DNA from: Lineus longissimus
Lineage: Eukaryota; Nemertea; Pilidiophora; Heteronemertea; Lineidae
Direction of reading: 5' to 3'
DNA length: 64,000 bases
Assembly: GCF_910592395.1 (NCBI RefSeq)
Contig: NC_088315.1
Span: 20,006,219-20,070,218, forward strand
Of the stretch, positions 37,813-49,702 are shown in pieces (position 1 is the stretch's first letter; each line of letters begins with the position of its first letter). The notes under the pieces are model-generated. The model was not told the DNA's origin and did not search any database. It worked only from the letters and a program-made list of their open reading frames with translations. The translations under genes were made by a program, and so were the position numbers.

Positions 37813-40800
37813 TCATTTTGTAATTGTAAGCAACACACTGCTGTCGATCGTGAAGTCATTGTAGGCAACACATGTTAGTGCATAAAAGTCATTATCGTCC
37901 CAGTAACCCGAGGGCAACGCCTCAATGATCTTTCTAGTGTCCTCCAGCTTTATCTCGCCTAAGGTTCGCGTGCCTTCAACCCTCGTGGTCGTCTCGAATA
38001 AGTCGGAATCATGGATTTCGTGCTCCTTGGCCTCTTCTACATACCCTACCCAAACCGGGTGGAATTTCGAGGTCATGTAGGAGAATGTTATCTTCGGTTG
38101 GGGAACACCTGTCGCTTCACAAGTAAAGTTGTACTCTTGCTCAACCTGTAAGAAAAATGACTGAATGTACTGAGAACAGTTAACATTACCTGGTGTAAGA
38201 AAGGGCTACACGAAACAGGGGAAAACTATCTTCTTTCCTCAATGGTTGGCCCCGCTTATTAGACATCCGGCACCGCCCTCTGTATATGTACCGACGTAGA
38301 AGTAGAAAATGTCCCCTGGAAAAAGAGTCCGGCTCTTTTGTATTCTGACTGATTATGGTATAAAGTTCGACAGAGGCCATGACTGCCAATACCTCAGAGA
38401 TTAAAAGCGAGTAATGGAATCCTTTGTTCCCCGGACATTCTATCCTAGGACATTTCAAACTTCTACACCGGGATTTGTACGCTGCCTTCTATTGTCACGG
38501 CCCAAATTGCCCCTCAAGACCAAATTCCCAATACTGTATCGCTCAACACAGGCCCGGGTCATACCGGTCGCTATTTAAAAAAAATCAAGACTTAAAAGCT
38601 ACTCAATCGAGGTTCATCAATTCACTTCGGCTAGCATTTGAATTGGATGATTTAGCCGTTCACATGTTGTGTACGGTACATTACACGCCCCCTACCTGGT
38701 CCTTAGTGACTTCACCTGCTGGCTCGTTCCGCTCTATGTGCACGGGCTCATGTCGCATGACTTTAAACCTCTGGTTAACTACATCTTCTCCGCTGGCGGC
38801 GCTGCAGATGTACTCATCCTCCTCGGCGAGCTTCGGACTCTTGACAGCGAAGTCAGCAGCGCTGAGAGTTTCTAAGAAATTAGGAAATGGGCGCGGACTC
38901 GCTTGCAGTAGTTGATAGTTTCCGCCTCTCCCTATTCGAGCCACTGCTGTGTAGGGTTTCCTTGCTGCTTCGGCAAAACAGCTAATCAGTGTTTCGTCTT
39001 TCTTGGTGAATATGACCGGAACACCATCAGGGGTGATCACGCAGTTTCTCCAGTTATCAGTAACCGTGATAGCCGGTCTCTTCACCCCGTCATTCCTCTG
39101 AAACCCAGTGTATATGTTTACGTAATAAAAGACACCGCCATGTTGTTCCGATCTTACCCTTCCACTGAACGAAACATAATAGCTCTGAAGACCTTTATGA
39201 AAATTCGCCGGGATGCACGTAGTTTCGGCGATACCCAAATTTTCGAGCACTATATTTGTTGAGTTGAATTCATCACTCACATAGTACACATCTCTCAGTG
39301 TATCGTTTGTTCTCGAAAAGATCGTGTTTCAGCCACCGTATCTCACCAAAGGAGCTTCGCTTTCAGGCCCATACGAGAACCCCACTCTAATCTCATTCAA
39401 GCCTATCTCATCGATGACATTTTGGATGTGAGGCATTTCCGTGATTGTGGGAAGCTTCATATGTTGTTCCTGAGCTCGGATCAGTTCTCGGATCAGTTGA
39501 TCTAGTCCTATTACAAAATAAACAACATTGCATTCGTACTTGACGCTGAGAGTGACGGAAATGACCCAATGCAAGTCAGATACACTGGTTATATGGTCTA
39601 GTTGCTTTGCGTGCAGCCGTAAAAAGTGCCGATTTCCAGATGATTCCATGGACGATCGAAAATTTTCGTTGTCTGAAATAACGAAACCAACTAAGGTGTT
39701 ATCAAAATTCGTTATTCCGGTCGGCTGCTGAAATCCAAAGTACGACTTGGCTTATCAACAGGATAAATCAAAGTACTTTTCGATGATTTTACTATACTGG
39801 TGCTGGCAGCTCATCCAAGCCTATCTCAAAATGTCATCGATGAGATGATTGTCATGTTTTACTTGTCACGATTAACTGGCTTTGGCTAAAAAAACTCGGC
39901 GCGAGGTGGAAAAGTGATATCGTGAATCGTATGTGGCCCGCTCTTTAGAAACGACTTGTTCGCTGTTCATGTCACGTATGAAAGCAAACAGTGATATGTT
40001 ACGTGTGACAACGTGAAATTCATTCAATATAATGTCGGCCAATACAATCTACAGTGGGGGCCTACCATCTTTTATATTTAAGTGAAAACAGACACAAACC
40101 TTCCGATGCCATGGTGAAAGACATTACACTCGCTCCGTAGCTCATTTTCCATTGTATGTAGACCGGCACACTTGATATAACTTCGATGGTGACATCAGCC
40201 TCGATCAGACGGTTCTTGTCGTCGTAAACGGGTGTCGTAATGATGTTTGCAATTTCCGGCGGTTCATGTGGCCCAATGCACATTTTCAATCCGCTGACCT
40301 GAAGAAATTAATCTTTCGGGATTACGAAATGTAATTCAGGATTCTGGTAATACGCAAGAAACATGCCTAATATTCGAGTTACTGGCTTGTTTCGCAACCC
40401 ATACGTACGCCGTAGTACGCAGTTCTCTGGTGTTATAAAGTACACTCATAAGTGGGCGCCCATACTTAATAGCAGGAAGAATCGCCGGGGACTCTTGAAA
40501 AACAGTCGTCGATGAAATACGTTATAAATTCTTCGTACTTCCTCGTTCTTCGCAAGGGTTGCAGAACCTGCCTAATATCCAGGGTTGCAGCATTTGCATC
40601 CGACACTAATGAGTCGGCCATGATTGTCAGCTACGTCTTTTACAATCGGCGAGTTTTCCGTCCCCAGGTACGCTACCAGGGGATTACAATGCTTGACATG
40701 TACGCAATGTATACAACACCACGCATTCATGAAGACACATGAAACCAAATTAGCATAGCATCAGTTCATTCTGAAGACATAAATAAAATTGAAGGGACGT

Positions 40801-40884
40801 GAAAAACATAGGTGGTCAAGATGCATACAGAATAAGACCTACCACTTTTAGAGCCAATGAAATAAGAATGAAAAACGTCTTCAT
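37813..40884 (-). CDS. Secreted Ig-like domain protein, ~5 exons, identity unknown
   Basis: Exon 1 is 40884-40843 and encodes a signal-peptide-like MKTFFILISLALKV. Exon 2 is 40298-40100 and exon 3 starts at 39507. Exon 4 runs from about 39290 to 38696, and exon 5 is 38145-37813 (111 codons with TGA). Exons 2 to 3 join in phase 1, and exons 4 to 5 in phase 0. The exon 3-4 junction is uncertain: a donor at 39346 (GTGAGA) is out of phase with the open frame of exon 4, while a weaker GTATGG donor inside exon 3 would fit. Exon 4 holds an Ig-like unit ending with the hallmark DEYICSAAS. Exon 5 holds another Ig-like unit with YNFTCEATGVPQPKITFSY and FYALTCVAYND. No transmembrane helix follows, so it is probably secreted, about 430 residues. 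I cannot place it in a named family. Confidence 0.75.
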
Positions 40885-41069
40885 CCTCCGTCCTTCACTT
40901 GTCCTAATCCCGAGAACCTTATTTCCTGCTGACCAAAAGCATTTTCAGCTAAATTTCGAACTTTGAAGCAATTTAATTCAAAACGGCAAAAACGGTTATG
41001 CTGGTTTTGCGATTAAACTCTTTATATAATTCACTAAGGATGCTTCTCTGGTCAAGACGAAACAGTGAA

Positions 41070-42248
41070 CTATTTAGAAGCCTCTTCTTTTTTGTAAAGT
41101 TGAAGCGACTGGCTTAACCGGGCGTAGTTCCTTATTAGTGTCAAATAGTTCTTTGTTTGTTCAAGTGCATCATCAGAAGAGTCAATGTGGGCGAGACTCT
41201 CTTTCCGAAGACACAATAATCCACACGCACAGGCCGAACCAATTATAATCACTGCTCCAGAAATGCTGGCAACATTCACATCAGCCGATATCAGTATGAT
41301 TCGCAAAATGTACGCGAAAGTTATTTCAGTCGTCCTAGAGATCGAAACAATGGCTGCCCTCTCCCATTTCAGGGCAAAAAGGTAAAATAACTTTCCGAAC
41401 CAGTTGCACCCTCCACCCACTAACACGTACAAAGCATCCGTTAGAGTGTAAGGAAAATAGAAATCTCGTAGGAAGAAAATTAGGATAACATAACATACTG
41501 TACTTAAGGACGTGAATTGGAAGAGTAGAGTGAACGGTTCAATCCCACATTGTGTACATTTTCGTGTCAAAAGTCCTGCAATCGCACTCAAGATGGCCGC
41601 TAGCACAGCCACAATGCATGCCTGCCATCTTGGAAAGTAGAATATCGCGAGATTAGGTCGGATCCCGCCGCTGAAATGGTGACGTGAAGTTGCATTTGTG
41701 GTACTCTGTGTCAATACTGAACTGTTCGGGAACGAATCAGAAGGTGAAACGATCGATTGATTGTGATGAGTCGTCATATTAGTACTTTTGATGAACTTAT
41801 TCTGCAGTAATCTGGCGATGAAATCTGGTTGGACAACTAAAAGTACTCCTATAATGGCCAGAACCGGTATAATTGCATGGAAAACACCACAGTGTTCCTT
41901 GAAGCAAATGAATCCAAACAACACGACGAAAGCTGTCTGAGAGTAAAAGATGGCGCTGGCGTCAGCGTAGTCCATGTTCAGGTAGGCTAGAATGACAAAA
42001 AATGTGGCCGACGTATCCAAAATGGCGGATATCCACACCCGCCAGTCATTTACAAAGAAACATTGCTTTTTGACCAGGAGGATCGGTACTGTAACAATTT
42101 GCATGGCGATAGATCGGATTGTCATGATGTGGAGAAAGGATATGTCCGTCTGCGTCACCTCCAGTTGTACTGAAGTCAGTGCACACCAGAATGCCGAGAC
42201 TACTGCCGCTGTGACGCCCTTCGTTTTTCCGAGTCGATCCGTCCACAT
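41070..42248 (-). CDS. EamA/DMT-superfamily transporter, SLC35G-like, 392 aa
   Basis: Uninterrupted CDS with about ten hydrophobic helices in two EamA halves (about residues 10-145 and 205-345). The halves are separated by a polar loop rich in Ser/Thr and N-x-S/T sequons (NMT, NQS, NSS, NAT). Typical drug/metabolite-transporter features are a first helix starting with a KGVTAAVVSAFWCALTSVQ stretch, IFYSQTAFVVLFGFICFKE at the end of helix 4, and the second-half equivalent near WERAAIVSISRTTEITFAYI. Substrate cannot be read from sequence; SLC35G members are orphan or calcium-handling-related carriers. Codon use and length look normal. A spliced 5'UTR exon is likely (see 42,737-42,782). It could equally belong to another EamA subfamily. 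Confidence 0.9.
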   Translation of the reverse strand: MWTDRLGKTKGVTAAVVSAFWCALTSVQLEVTQTDISFLHIMTIRSIAMQIVTVPILLVKKQCFFVNDWRVWISAILDTSATFFVILAYLNMDYADASAIFYSQTAFVVLFGFICFKEHCGVFHAIIPVLAIIGVLLVVQPDFIARLLQNKFIKSTNMTTHHNQSIVSPSDSFPNSSVLTQSTTNATSRHHFSGGIRPNLAIFYFPRWQACIVAVLAAILSAIAGLLTRKCTQCGIEPFTLLFQFTSLSTVCYVILIFFLRDFYFPYTLTDALYVLVGGGCNWFGKLFYLFALKWERAAIVSISRTTEITFAYILRIILISADVNVASISGAVIIIGSACACGLLCLRKESLAHIDSSDDALEQTKNYLTLIRNYARLSQSLQLYKKEEASK

Positions 42249-42736
42249 TATATATTAAGCAAATCTGAAATTACAATCAGTGAATGAATTCCAGATTTAC
42301 GTGACGAATCCCCTTTGTAGATGCTAAAGAACTTTTACTTTTCATAGACGTCATCATGCCACGTGTCAACGTTTTTTTGATTCACGTGTAAGCAAAAGTT
42401 TAAGAAAAGATAGTGCCTCTGCAGCCTGATTGGAAGAACAAGCATAACTCATCTTATGGTCGTGATTAAAGGGTAAGTGATTGATGTCCAAGCGACCCCT
42501 TCCCTTAAACTGTTGATGTCGTTAAGGGTTAGTCTCTTCCAGCCATGGCGGCCAAAAAGGACGGATCGATGTTTTCTATCATCCTGTTTGTGATCGCGAG
42601 AAATACGCAAACGCCTTACCAAGACATACGACTAAGACGCAGCTAGTTCCGAAAAGCTTTGAGAGAACGATTGTCTTATGTCTATTCAGACAACTTCGAA
42701 CAATTTTTCCCCATTGATTATAAAAATATAACTTAC

Positions 42737-42782
42737 CGAACCCGAAGTTGTTCCTCGTCGCGGCTTTTTCAGAGTATATCAT
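42737..42782 (-). promoter_or_regulatory. Candidate 5'UTR exon and uORF of the EamA transporter
   Basis: On the minus strand an ATG at 42782 begins a short frame that reaches a donor GTAAGT at 42736-42731. An acceptor (TTTCAG) ends at 42265. Joining them gives a 20-codon uORF whose TAA overlaps the transporter ATG as TAATG. Such an overlap would favour termination-reinitiation. The splice is inferred, not proven. Confidence 0.5.
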
Positions 42783-42799
42783 TCGTACTTTAAAAAAAC

Positions 42800-43784
42800 A
42801 CGTGACGAGTTTCAGCGCTTCTCACTGACCGACTCTAGCCACCGCGTTACCAAATAAAAGAGTCGTTATAAAAACCTCCTCATATTCTCATGAACCAAAC
42901 AGGTGGCAATTTCTTCGACAACCGCTGGTCCCGCGTATGCCAAAGCAAACGAGCAAATGTGTGTTCCTTGGACCTAGAGGCCTTCATTTCTTATAATTGG
43001 GGAGTATAGTGCAATTATTCCGCAAAAAACTTGCGTAGGCCCATCCAACATGAGTCAATATTGTTGTAGAACCTATAGTGATATGTGCTCTGGCTCGCCC
43101 TCTTGTCAGTTATGCCAGTACAGACCCGGTAGTCGAAGCGATTAACAAAACTCATTAACACAGCTGGACCATTATCTAAAACCGTTCACGATACATAACT
43201 ATCTACACTCACCATGATGCTTCAACAGTTCAAGGTTTAAAATTACATAATTCTTACGTGCTCATTGTCACAGAACAATTCGTGTATGTTAAGATGATTA
43301 CACATGCACATGTTCTAAGCAATGGGGATCGTGCATGAGCCTATCACAATGTCTATGAACTAAAGATGGTCAACCATCTTGATGATTTTCTGCAATTACA
43401 TGGTTAATTAAGTAAATAATAAATAAATAAATTACAGTCATCTAATGTGGTCGCGACGCGTCGTTTCCACCCACATGCCAAGGCTATCGGCCTCCGGCGG
43501 CGGGGGGGGGGGGGGTTACTCTCACCAAAACGGGTAGACACATCCGTGTTCGTGCTCCTTTGGATCTCAACATTTCACTACTCTGGAATGGGCCAAAGCG
43601 ACCTTGTGTTACATGTTCCGGTATACATCATTCAATAATCAGCCTAATAGTGTGCTACACGTTTGCCAAATGAGCAAGCGGATGGGACGATGTATGGAAA
43701 AGGAAGAGACTTTTGAAAACCATGGCGCCTAGATGTACCAAGCCATTGATGCCATTTGTTTTATTCCTTTATAGCAAAATCAGG
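42800..43784. other. Intergenic; contains a G14 run
   Basis: No gene recognised. A run of 14 G lies at 43502-43515 after a GGCGGC segment, a possible length-variable or quadruplex-forming tract. Confidence 0.5.
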
Positions 43785-43789
43785 GGTTT

Positions 43790-43906
43790 ATGCCTGTTTC
43801 GCCTATTCCTGTTTCGCCTTCAAAATTCCTGTTTCGCCTATTCCTGATTCGCCTATTCCTGTTCCGCCTATTTCCTGTTTCGCCTATTCCTGTTTCGCCT
43901 ACTTGC
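43790..43906. repeat. 15-bp tandem repeat CCTGTTTCGCCTATT
   Basis: About eight imperfect copies of a 15-bp unit. Because 15 is divisible by three, a frame with repeated VSPIP/RLFLF residues stays open, which is not evidence of coding. One inverted copy (GAATAGGCGAAACAGGAAT) lies alone at 44528-44546. Confidence 0.85.
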
Positions 43907-44547
43907 CAGTACCCCTACAATAAATCGACTCTCCCACGGGGAACCTTAGGGATGCATGTCCATTTTATGAGGAAAATGTGAGGGGACAATTGGATGATGT
44001 TAACGATGTGATGACAATTTGACTAATCAAATGCCATCAACTTTGTTATGCCATGACCGTTTTGAAAGAGTCACCTTGAAAGCGGGGACAGTCCGGGACT
44101 TATTTGACCATAGGACCATAGGACCATACTGACACACAGTAAAAACTAATAGATTAAGTAGAGTAAAGCAGTCGTTTATTTTATGAAAACTGAATTCATG
44201 AGTTTTTGATAAAAATACCTAATAATTATTGTACATTCTCATAATTATTTGATCAAAATCAGCTGTAAAACCCATGTCATAATATACATGTAGGTACAGC
44301 ACATATAAAGTCAAACAAGGTGGAAAATACATATTATGATATTATGTCAGACAAGGTAACTGATGGCATCAACGTAACTCATTATGTCCCTCTCTCCATT
44401 GACGTATTGTTTTTTGAGGCATAACATGCGTTCGTCAATGCGTACATATGTGGCTCTCCTCGGGTTTGGTCGGTCAGTGAGGGGCGGTTCATATTCCTAC
44501 GTCTGTGGGGAGGTTAGCAATACATTTGAATAGGCGAAACAGGAATA

Positions 44548-45085
44548 CACCAAATCAGGTCCTTCTTGCATTGGCATTGCCACCGCGTGATACCCTTACA
44601 CACCAAGCTGAGATTGAGCGAGAATTGAGAAAGCTGGCAGAAATTGAAACAATTAGTTCTACAGTGTGTGAGGAGATGCCTCCACTAGTTAGGCAAGGAT
44701 GCTCCTGGCAGGCAAGAGGCAGAAAAGGTTCTACCACTTTTTTCAACTAACTAACAAAAAATAGCTCGCCCGACCAAGCCGCCAAGCTGGAAGCTTTCTG
44801 TGACGCATTGGCATGGACGGTGCAGCATACAGGGGCTGCTAATTCGATCGTTATCCTCAAATAATCCCTCGTTCTGGTTGGGACATGGTAAAGGAAGCCT
44901 CGATGAACTAACTGTCTTCTACGTCACTGGGCACCAACATCAGTGAAAACCGCAGGTGTAATGCTAACTGGGTAAACGTCCTAATTCGGAGAGATCAGCA
45001 GATAAGAACTGCGGAAGGTCTACTGAGAATGCTTGGAGTTCAGTTCACGGAGACTCAATACAATATTTTATCGATTTACCTTGCA
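44548..45085. other. Intergenic, nothing recognised
   Basis: No supported coding or repeat feature between the inverted 15-bp unit and the dispersed repeat at 45,086. The stretch 43,907-44,527 is also featureless apart from AT-rich sequence and a duplicated ATAGGACCAT. Confidence 0.4.
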
Positions 45086-45222
45086 AGCCTTGCCCACTAA
45101 ACAGTATATTGGCCCTAAACAAAGCCCGCTCGCACCAAAGCCTGTATTCCCATTGGTCCTCCTGTCTTATGAAAGAGTCACCAAGGCAAATCTTGGTAAC
45201 ATTAACCCCACGAAGCCTCTTT
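45086..45222 (+). repeat. Dispersed repeat with GGCAAATCTTGRTAAC core, copy 1
   Basis: Shares CTAAACAAAGCCCGCTCGCA, AAGGCAAATCTTGGTAACAT and CCCCACGAA with 50,925-51,050 and, inverted, with 49,328-49,378. No terminal repeats identified and no coding potential. Confidence 0.6.
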
Positions 45223-45426
45223 CAGGGAGGTCGATAGGCAAATAAACGTTATGGTGAAGAGACTAAGATGACTAAGGCCCGTTGTCCGTGTAGAGAGTGA
45301 TTTAGGCCAGCGCCGGATGAGAAAAGTAAGGAGCCTGCAAACACAAGAGGTTGAGATCGCCTACCAGTCAACAGCTTAAGCAGGGGGTTTATCAATTTCA
45401 GACGTATGATCGAGTGAGGGAGACCG

Positions 45427-45492
45427 GAGCATCGAGAGAGGGAGAACGGAGCATCGAGAGAGGGAGAACGGAGCATCGAGAGAGGGAGAACG
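45427..45492. repeat. 22-bp tandem repeat, three copies
   Basis: Three exact copies of GAGCATCGAGAGAGGGAGAA plus CG, starting at 45427, 45449 and 45471. A recent slippage or unequal-exchange product. Confidence 0.95.
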
Positions 45493-47714
45493 GAGTAACG
45501 GCCAGAGTAACTATCGCGCGTCAATATCTCTTCAGATCTGTGTGCTTCTAGAGCCTTTTTCTTCCTCAGGGTTTTCTCTGCACTGAGAGGTACTATTCTT
45601 CAGGCAGTATTCCTCCGCCAAGGCGGGATGCGTGGTTATTTACGTGTTTCTACGGTTAGACGCCGATTGGTGACTTCGCCTTCGACCAGTGGTCCGCACG
45701 AGTTCACAGAGTCTACGCAAGCGTCGCTAAAACTTGCTAGCAATATCCACTGTAAAATCTTTCCATCGACGCCAAATAACTTGCGATTAATGTTGCTCAT
45801 TCACAGTATTCATTATCACAGTGATTGTCATTTCAAACTGCGGATGTTTAGGGGTCCATTAATATCGCATTGGGAAGAGCCACGCTATTAACTGCAGACC
45901 GCAAAGAGATAAAGGTCACGTGATATCACCACAAAAGAAGACCGTGCACATAATAAGGAAACAGTAAATAAAGCTGGGGTTATCAGTTATGCTGGGCGGC
46001 GCTTGAAAGAGTCATTTACTGATGGTTATTTCATCGAGGCAGTTTTATTTCAATAATGGATGATTATACTGTCAGTACAAAGGAACATGAGTGATTGGAT
46101 TCTGTCACAGCCAATCCAAGTTTTCCTTTTGAGATTATTCATCTTTTTACGAACATGACGAAAGAGAAGTTTGGTCCTTGGCTAACTCCGGATGATGCAT
46201 TTCCAGACCGACATCTCGTTAGCTGAAAGAACAGCGGGAGTAAAAAGCTGATTCCACTAAAACGTTTTCATGATGCAGTCGCACTTTTTTCAGTAATGAG
46301 CCTAATAAGTAATAACTTAGTCAAGTAGTTTATATTTATCAGAAAAACTGTTTCACCGGTCATAGTTCCATAACGTGATCAAAATGAGTTGGCATAAAAT
46401 AACATTCAACAACACTTTTTAGGTTTTCATGTTTGGCCCCCTGGTGGCTTAGTTAAGAATCAAACCGGACCGAAATTCAGTATCACAGATCACCTTACCT
46501 TAGATGGTAATGTGTACCAAGTTTAAGGATCTTAGCTTCAGCGGTTAAGAAACCAACCAACGTTTTGTTAATTATTGTTCACGGTCGACGGGACGATGGG
46601 CGACGAATGACAATCAACGGAAACTGCGCGAACAAGACACGCCGTAGAAGTGAGCCAAACATCGTCGCACTTTCCAAAACACAAAATCTTATGGAGTCCC
46701 TATAGATCCCGTGTTGCCATCTAACTTCTGCTACCTGAAAAGTATTGTGTCTTAATAGATCTGTAGTTTTGAGGAAGTGCACTAAATACCTTCCTCCCAA
46801 AACAATGCAGTGGCGCGCTGAACGCCGACAGTCGTGCGAAAGAAGCTGGCTAATCTGCCTCGAGGGAAGGAAAATGAATGATTACGTGCGCGCCTCAGAG
46901 AAGATGAAAGAGGTAAACAGACAAAGGACTTTTGACGAAAGATGATTATATTCATCATTCTCTCCGCGGCGGCTGACGTATTTACATCATTGATGGCTGT
47001 ACTCTCGTGAGTGTCACTAAAGAGAGTGCCGCTTCAATGAGATGGATATCTTTTGCGGTTTTGTGTGGTGGCGGATTTAAATATGGGCTAACTGTATCTA
47101 AAAATCTATATATGGGTTGTCACTGGGATTTACACCAGATAGGATTAATAGATATATAGCAGGGTACGGAGACGGGGCCCTCAACCAGAATTTCTGGAAA
47201 TTAGAACAATCCTCGGAGATGCGATTTCACGGATGTTCTCCGATTCATAAATTTATTCATTTTTATAGTACATGTATGACATCAACAAAATCGATAAAAA
47301 AGGCCAACACTGCCGACTAATATCAGTAGAACGTTCAATCTGCCTTACTGATGGAATTGCATATCTTTTTCATGTACCGCTAATTGGTCGTAAAAAACTT
47401 GTCAAGAATTTGTTGAATTTCTGCAGTAAATTGAAAACAACTTCATAAACGGGGATTGGAAACTGCGGCAGTCATATCAGCAGCAAAAGAGATGCGAGAT
47501 CAACAATCATTAATTAAATCAATTTAATTAACTGATCCTTTAATGGATCCACACTTTAGTAAATTGTTTCAGAGGTATTTCACACAATCGTATCATTCGG
47601 ATGAAATAGTAAAATTCGCTTAGTTTCTACAACAAAGCCTAAGTGTAGAAGCCGCTTTCACTTTTAAAGTGCTCTTAATGAGATTTTCGGAACCCAGCCT
47701 ATAAGTTTTGAAGT
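45493..47714. other. Intergenic, no gene or repeat recognised
   Basis: AT-rich sequence with only short open frames lacking family resemblance. I found no splice-consistent exon series. Confidence 0.4.
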
Positions 47715-47948
47715 TCTCATTTGAACACAGGAATGTGTCCAGATCACATTTGCCAAAAGATAGTGGTGTTGCAAAAAACTAGATTATCCTTCGATAGACC
47801 TAGCCAATGCTCTTTCACGGTGTCAACTAAAGTCGGTCAACTATGACACCGGCTGCCCAGGGCTGTGTAACATTACTATTTGTGATCACGATATCACAGT
47901 TCGGTGACAAGAGGTCAGCCAAGCACTCTTGGCCAGATCTATCACTAT
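47715..47948 (+). mobile_element. MITE family GGCCAAAGGTACT, copy 3
   Basis: Interior nearly identical to the copies at 35,888 and 60,815 (CTCTTTCACGGTGTCAACTA, ACTATGACACCGGCTGCCCA, GTAACATTACTATTTGTGAT). The left terminus is degraded and the right end is CACTCTTGGCCAGATCTATC. Confidence 0.85.
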
Positions 47949-48021
47949 ACAATAGAACTAGTGGTTATATCAGACATTAATGTTACCAATTTCCAGCCAA
48001 CTCCCGGCCCTAATAAGACCG

Positions 48022-48143
48022 AAACATGCCGCAATTACAAGTAAATATAACTATACCAACATGTGTTTGTCTTGACAGATCGTGCTGGCCGTATCTCATA
48101 CGTCCACATCCTGGTGAAGTTATATTTAGTTGCGGTATGTTTT
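48022..48143. repeat. Inverted repeat, ~28-bp imperfect arms
   Basis: AAACATGCCGCAA followed by AAATATAACT faces AGTTATATTTAGTTGCGGTA at the right end. Overlapping short open frames on both strands follow from the palindrome. A small fold-back element is plausible. Confidence 0.65.
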
Positions 48144-49327
48144 GCTCTTGCTGCAGGTGGGTGGACAGGCTCGGGTTGGGAGTTGGATGGGAAATTGTCA
48201 CGTTAAGGCCTGATATAACAGCGCTCAACCTAACGGATTCAGTAACGAAGATGGACTCTGTCCAAAGTAACAGTCCAGCCAAGGTCACTGTAGGCTTACA
48301 AGACCGTGCGTGTAACTTCTTATTGCACGAACTCGGAAGTGATTAAGGTTCTTGGAGAAAACAAGATTATATTTTGTCCTTCCAACCCGGAAAAGAAAGG
48401 CCGTGATATCATGCCAGGTAACTCGCTTAAGGAGAGGACGACAAATGGCATTTACCTTAACATTCTATCTCATAATCGTCATTATGGTACGTACATTAGA
48501 CAGAGGAATATTGCGTGTCAAATGGGATTACGATCTATTGCCATAAAAAGACAGTTCTTGATGTTTCCCTCCCACTATTTGACAATGGCCAATGGCTAAC
48601 AATTTCTTATAGAGCGCTGGCGTTCTCAATTAGATATTACATCTCCTGATTCTTCTGAGACAAGAATGAAGTTCTTAAATGTTTCGCCAAGAGGTATTAA
48701 ATAACTAGCACAATTTTTGTTTCGGCCTGGTGAATTCATTTGTTGAGGGGGCGGGGGGGGGGGGGGGTACTAAAACATTGATATAATAGTGATCATCACT
48801 TAACGTTGAAATGTACTGTGAAAAATGCACTTCAAAATTCAAATCTTTTGCAAAGGAAATGACTTGACGTTATCTTATCTATTCGTCACTCTTAACTGAA
48901 TAATCAGGCATATTCTCTAAGGACGGCCCTCATTTCAAAGACAATGAAGCGAATAAAGGATTTCAAAGAAAAGCCGCCTCTCGAATCCCATCACGTTCAC
49001 TGAATAACCGAATGAGAATTGTCTTGTTCCTCTCGGGGCCGGCTCAACATGAACACAGTTGTCTTGGGGTGTGTGATAATATACAGATTTATTCTAGTAA
49101 GTATGGTTAACTTGGAGTAATTCACCAATTACCTCTTTCGTCTTCGATAATCTTATTCTTTTACGGGAACAGGTCTAATGATTCACTCGGAGGAATAACA
49201 GAAAGGGGGATACATCGTCCATGTGGTCCGTATAAGATTGGAAGATGGGGGTCCACATAAGATCAGGTTACATTACGTTTATATACCCTAGTCGGTTGAG
49301 GCCTATATCGACCCTCATGATAGCTGT
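48144..49327. other. Intergenic; contains a G15 run
   Basis: No gene recognised. An uninterrupted G run lies at 48753-48767, preceded by GAGGGGGC. Confidence 0.45.
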
Positions 49328-49378
49328 TTCGCGGGGGTCGGTGTTATCAAGACTTGCCCTGATAACTCTTTGATAAGT
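49328..49378 (-). repeat. Dispersed repeat with GGCAAATCTTGRTAAC core, inverted fragment
   Basis: GGTGTTATCAAGACTTGCCC, preceded by GCGGGGGTC, is the reverse complement of the core found at 45,086 and 50,925. Confidence 0.55.
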
Positions 49379-49474
49379 CTGTAGAACAATAACATTTAGG
49401 CCTAGGTGCGAGCGGACTTGTTCAAAGACATCAGACCGTATATTGGGCGAGGCCTGTATTATTTTAGACCGGGT

Positions 49475-49702
49475 CTATTTGGCAAGCCGCTCGCCAAACA
49501 GGCATCTTTTTTTGTCCTGTTTGGAGAGCCGCTTGCCAAACAGCACTGAAAAGCCACCCTGTTCGGCCAGCCGGGCTTGCCAAGCAGGTAAAAAATCTAC
49601 CCTGTTTGGCGAGCTGGAGACTTTACTTTAATATTAATGAGTTCGGCTCTCCATTCAGGACAAGAAAAAGTCGCTGTTTGGTAAGCCGGGCTTGCCAAGT
49701 AG
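49475..49702. repeat. Cluster of small palindromes CTGTTTGG...CCAAACAG
   Basis: Five related modules, such as CTGTTTGGAGAGCCGCTTGC then CAAACAG (49517-49543), are each self-complementary, with GAGC/GCTTGCC inner arms. Spacing is irregular (about 40-70 bp). They do not encode a protein. Confidence 0.75.

Noticed and set aside
38424-38915. 163-codon plus-strand frame
   Set aside because: Antisense to exon 4 of the Ig-domain gene, whose minus-strand reading has Ig hallmarks and consistent splice sites.
45427-45492. CRISPR-like array
   Set aside because: Units are contiguous 22-bp tandem copies with no spacers, in a eukaryotic genome.
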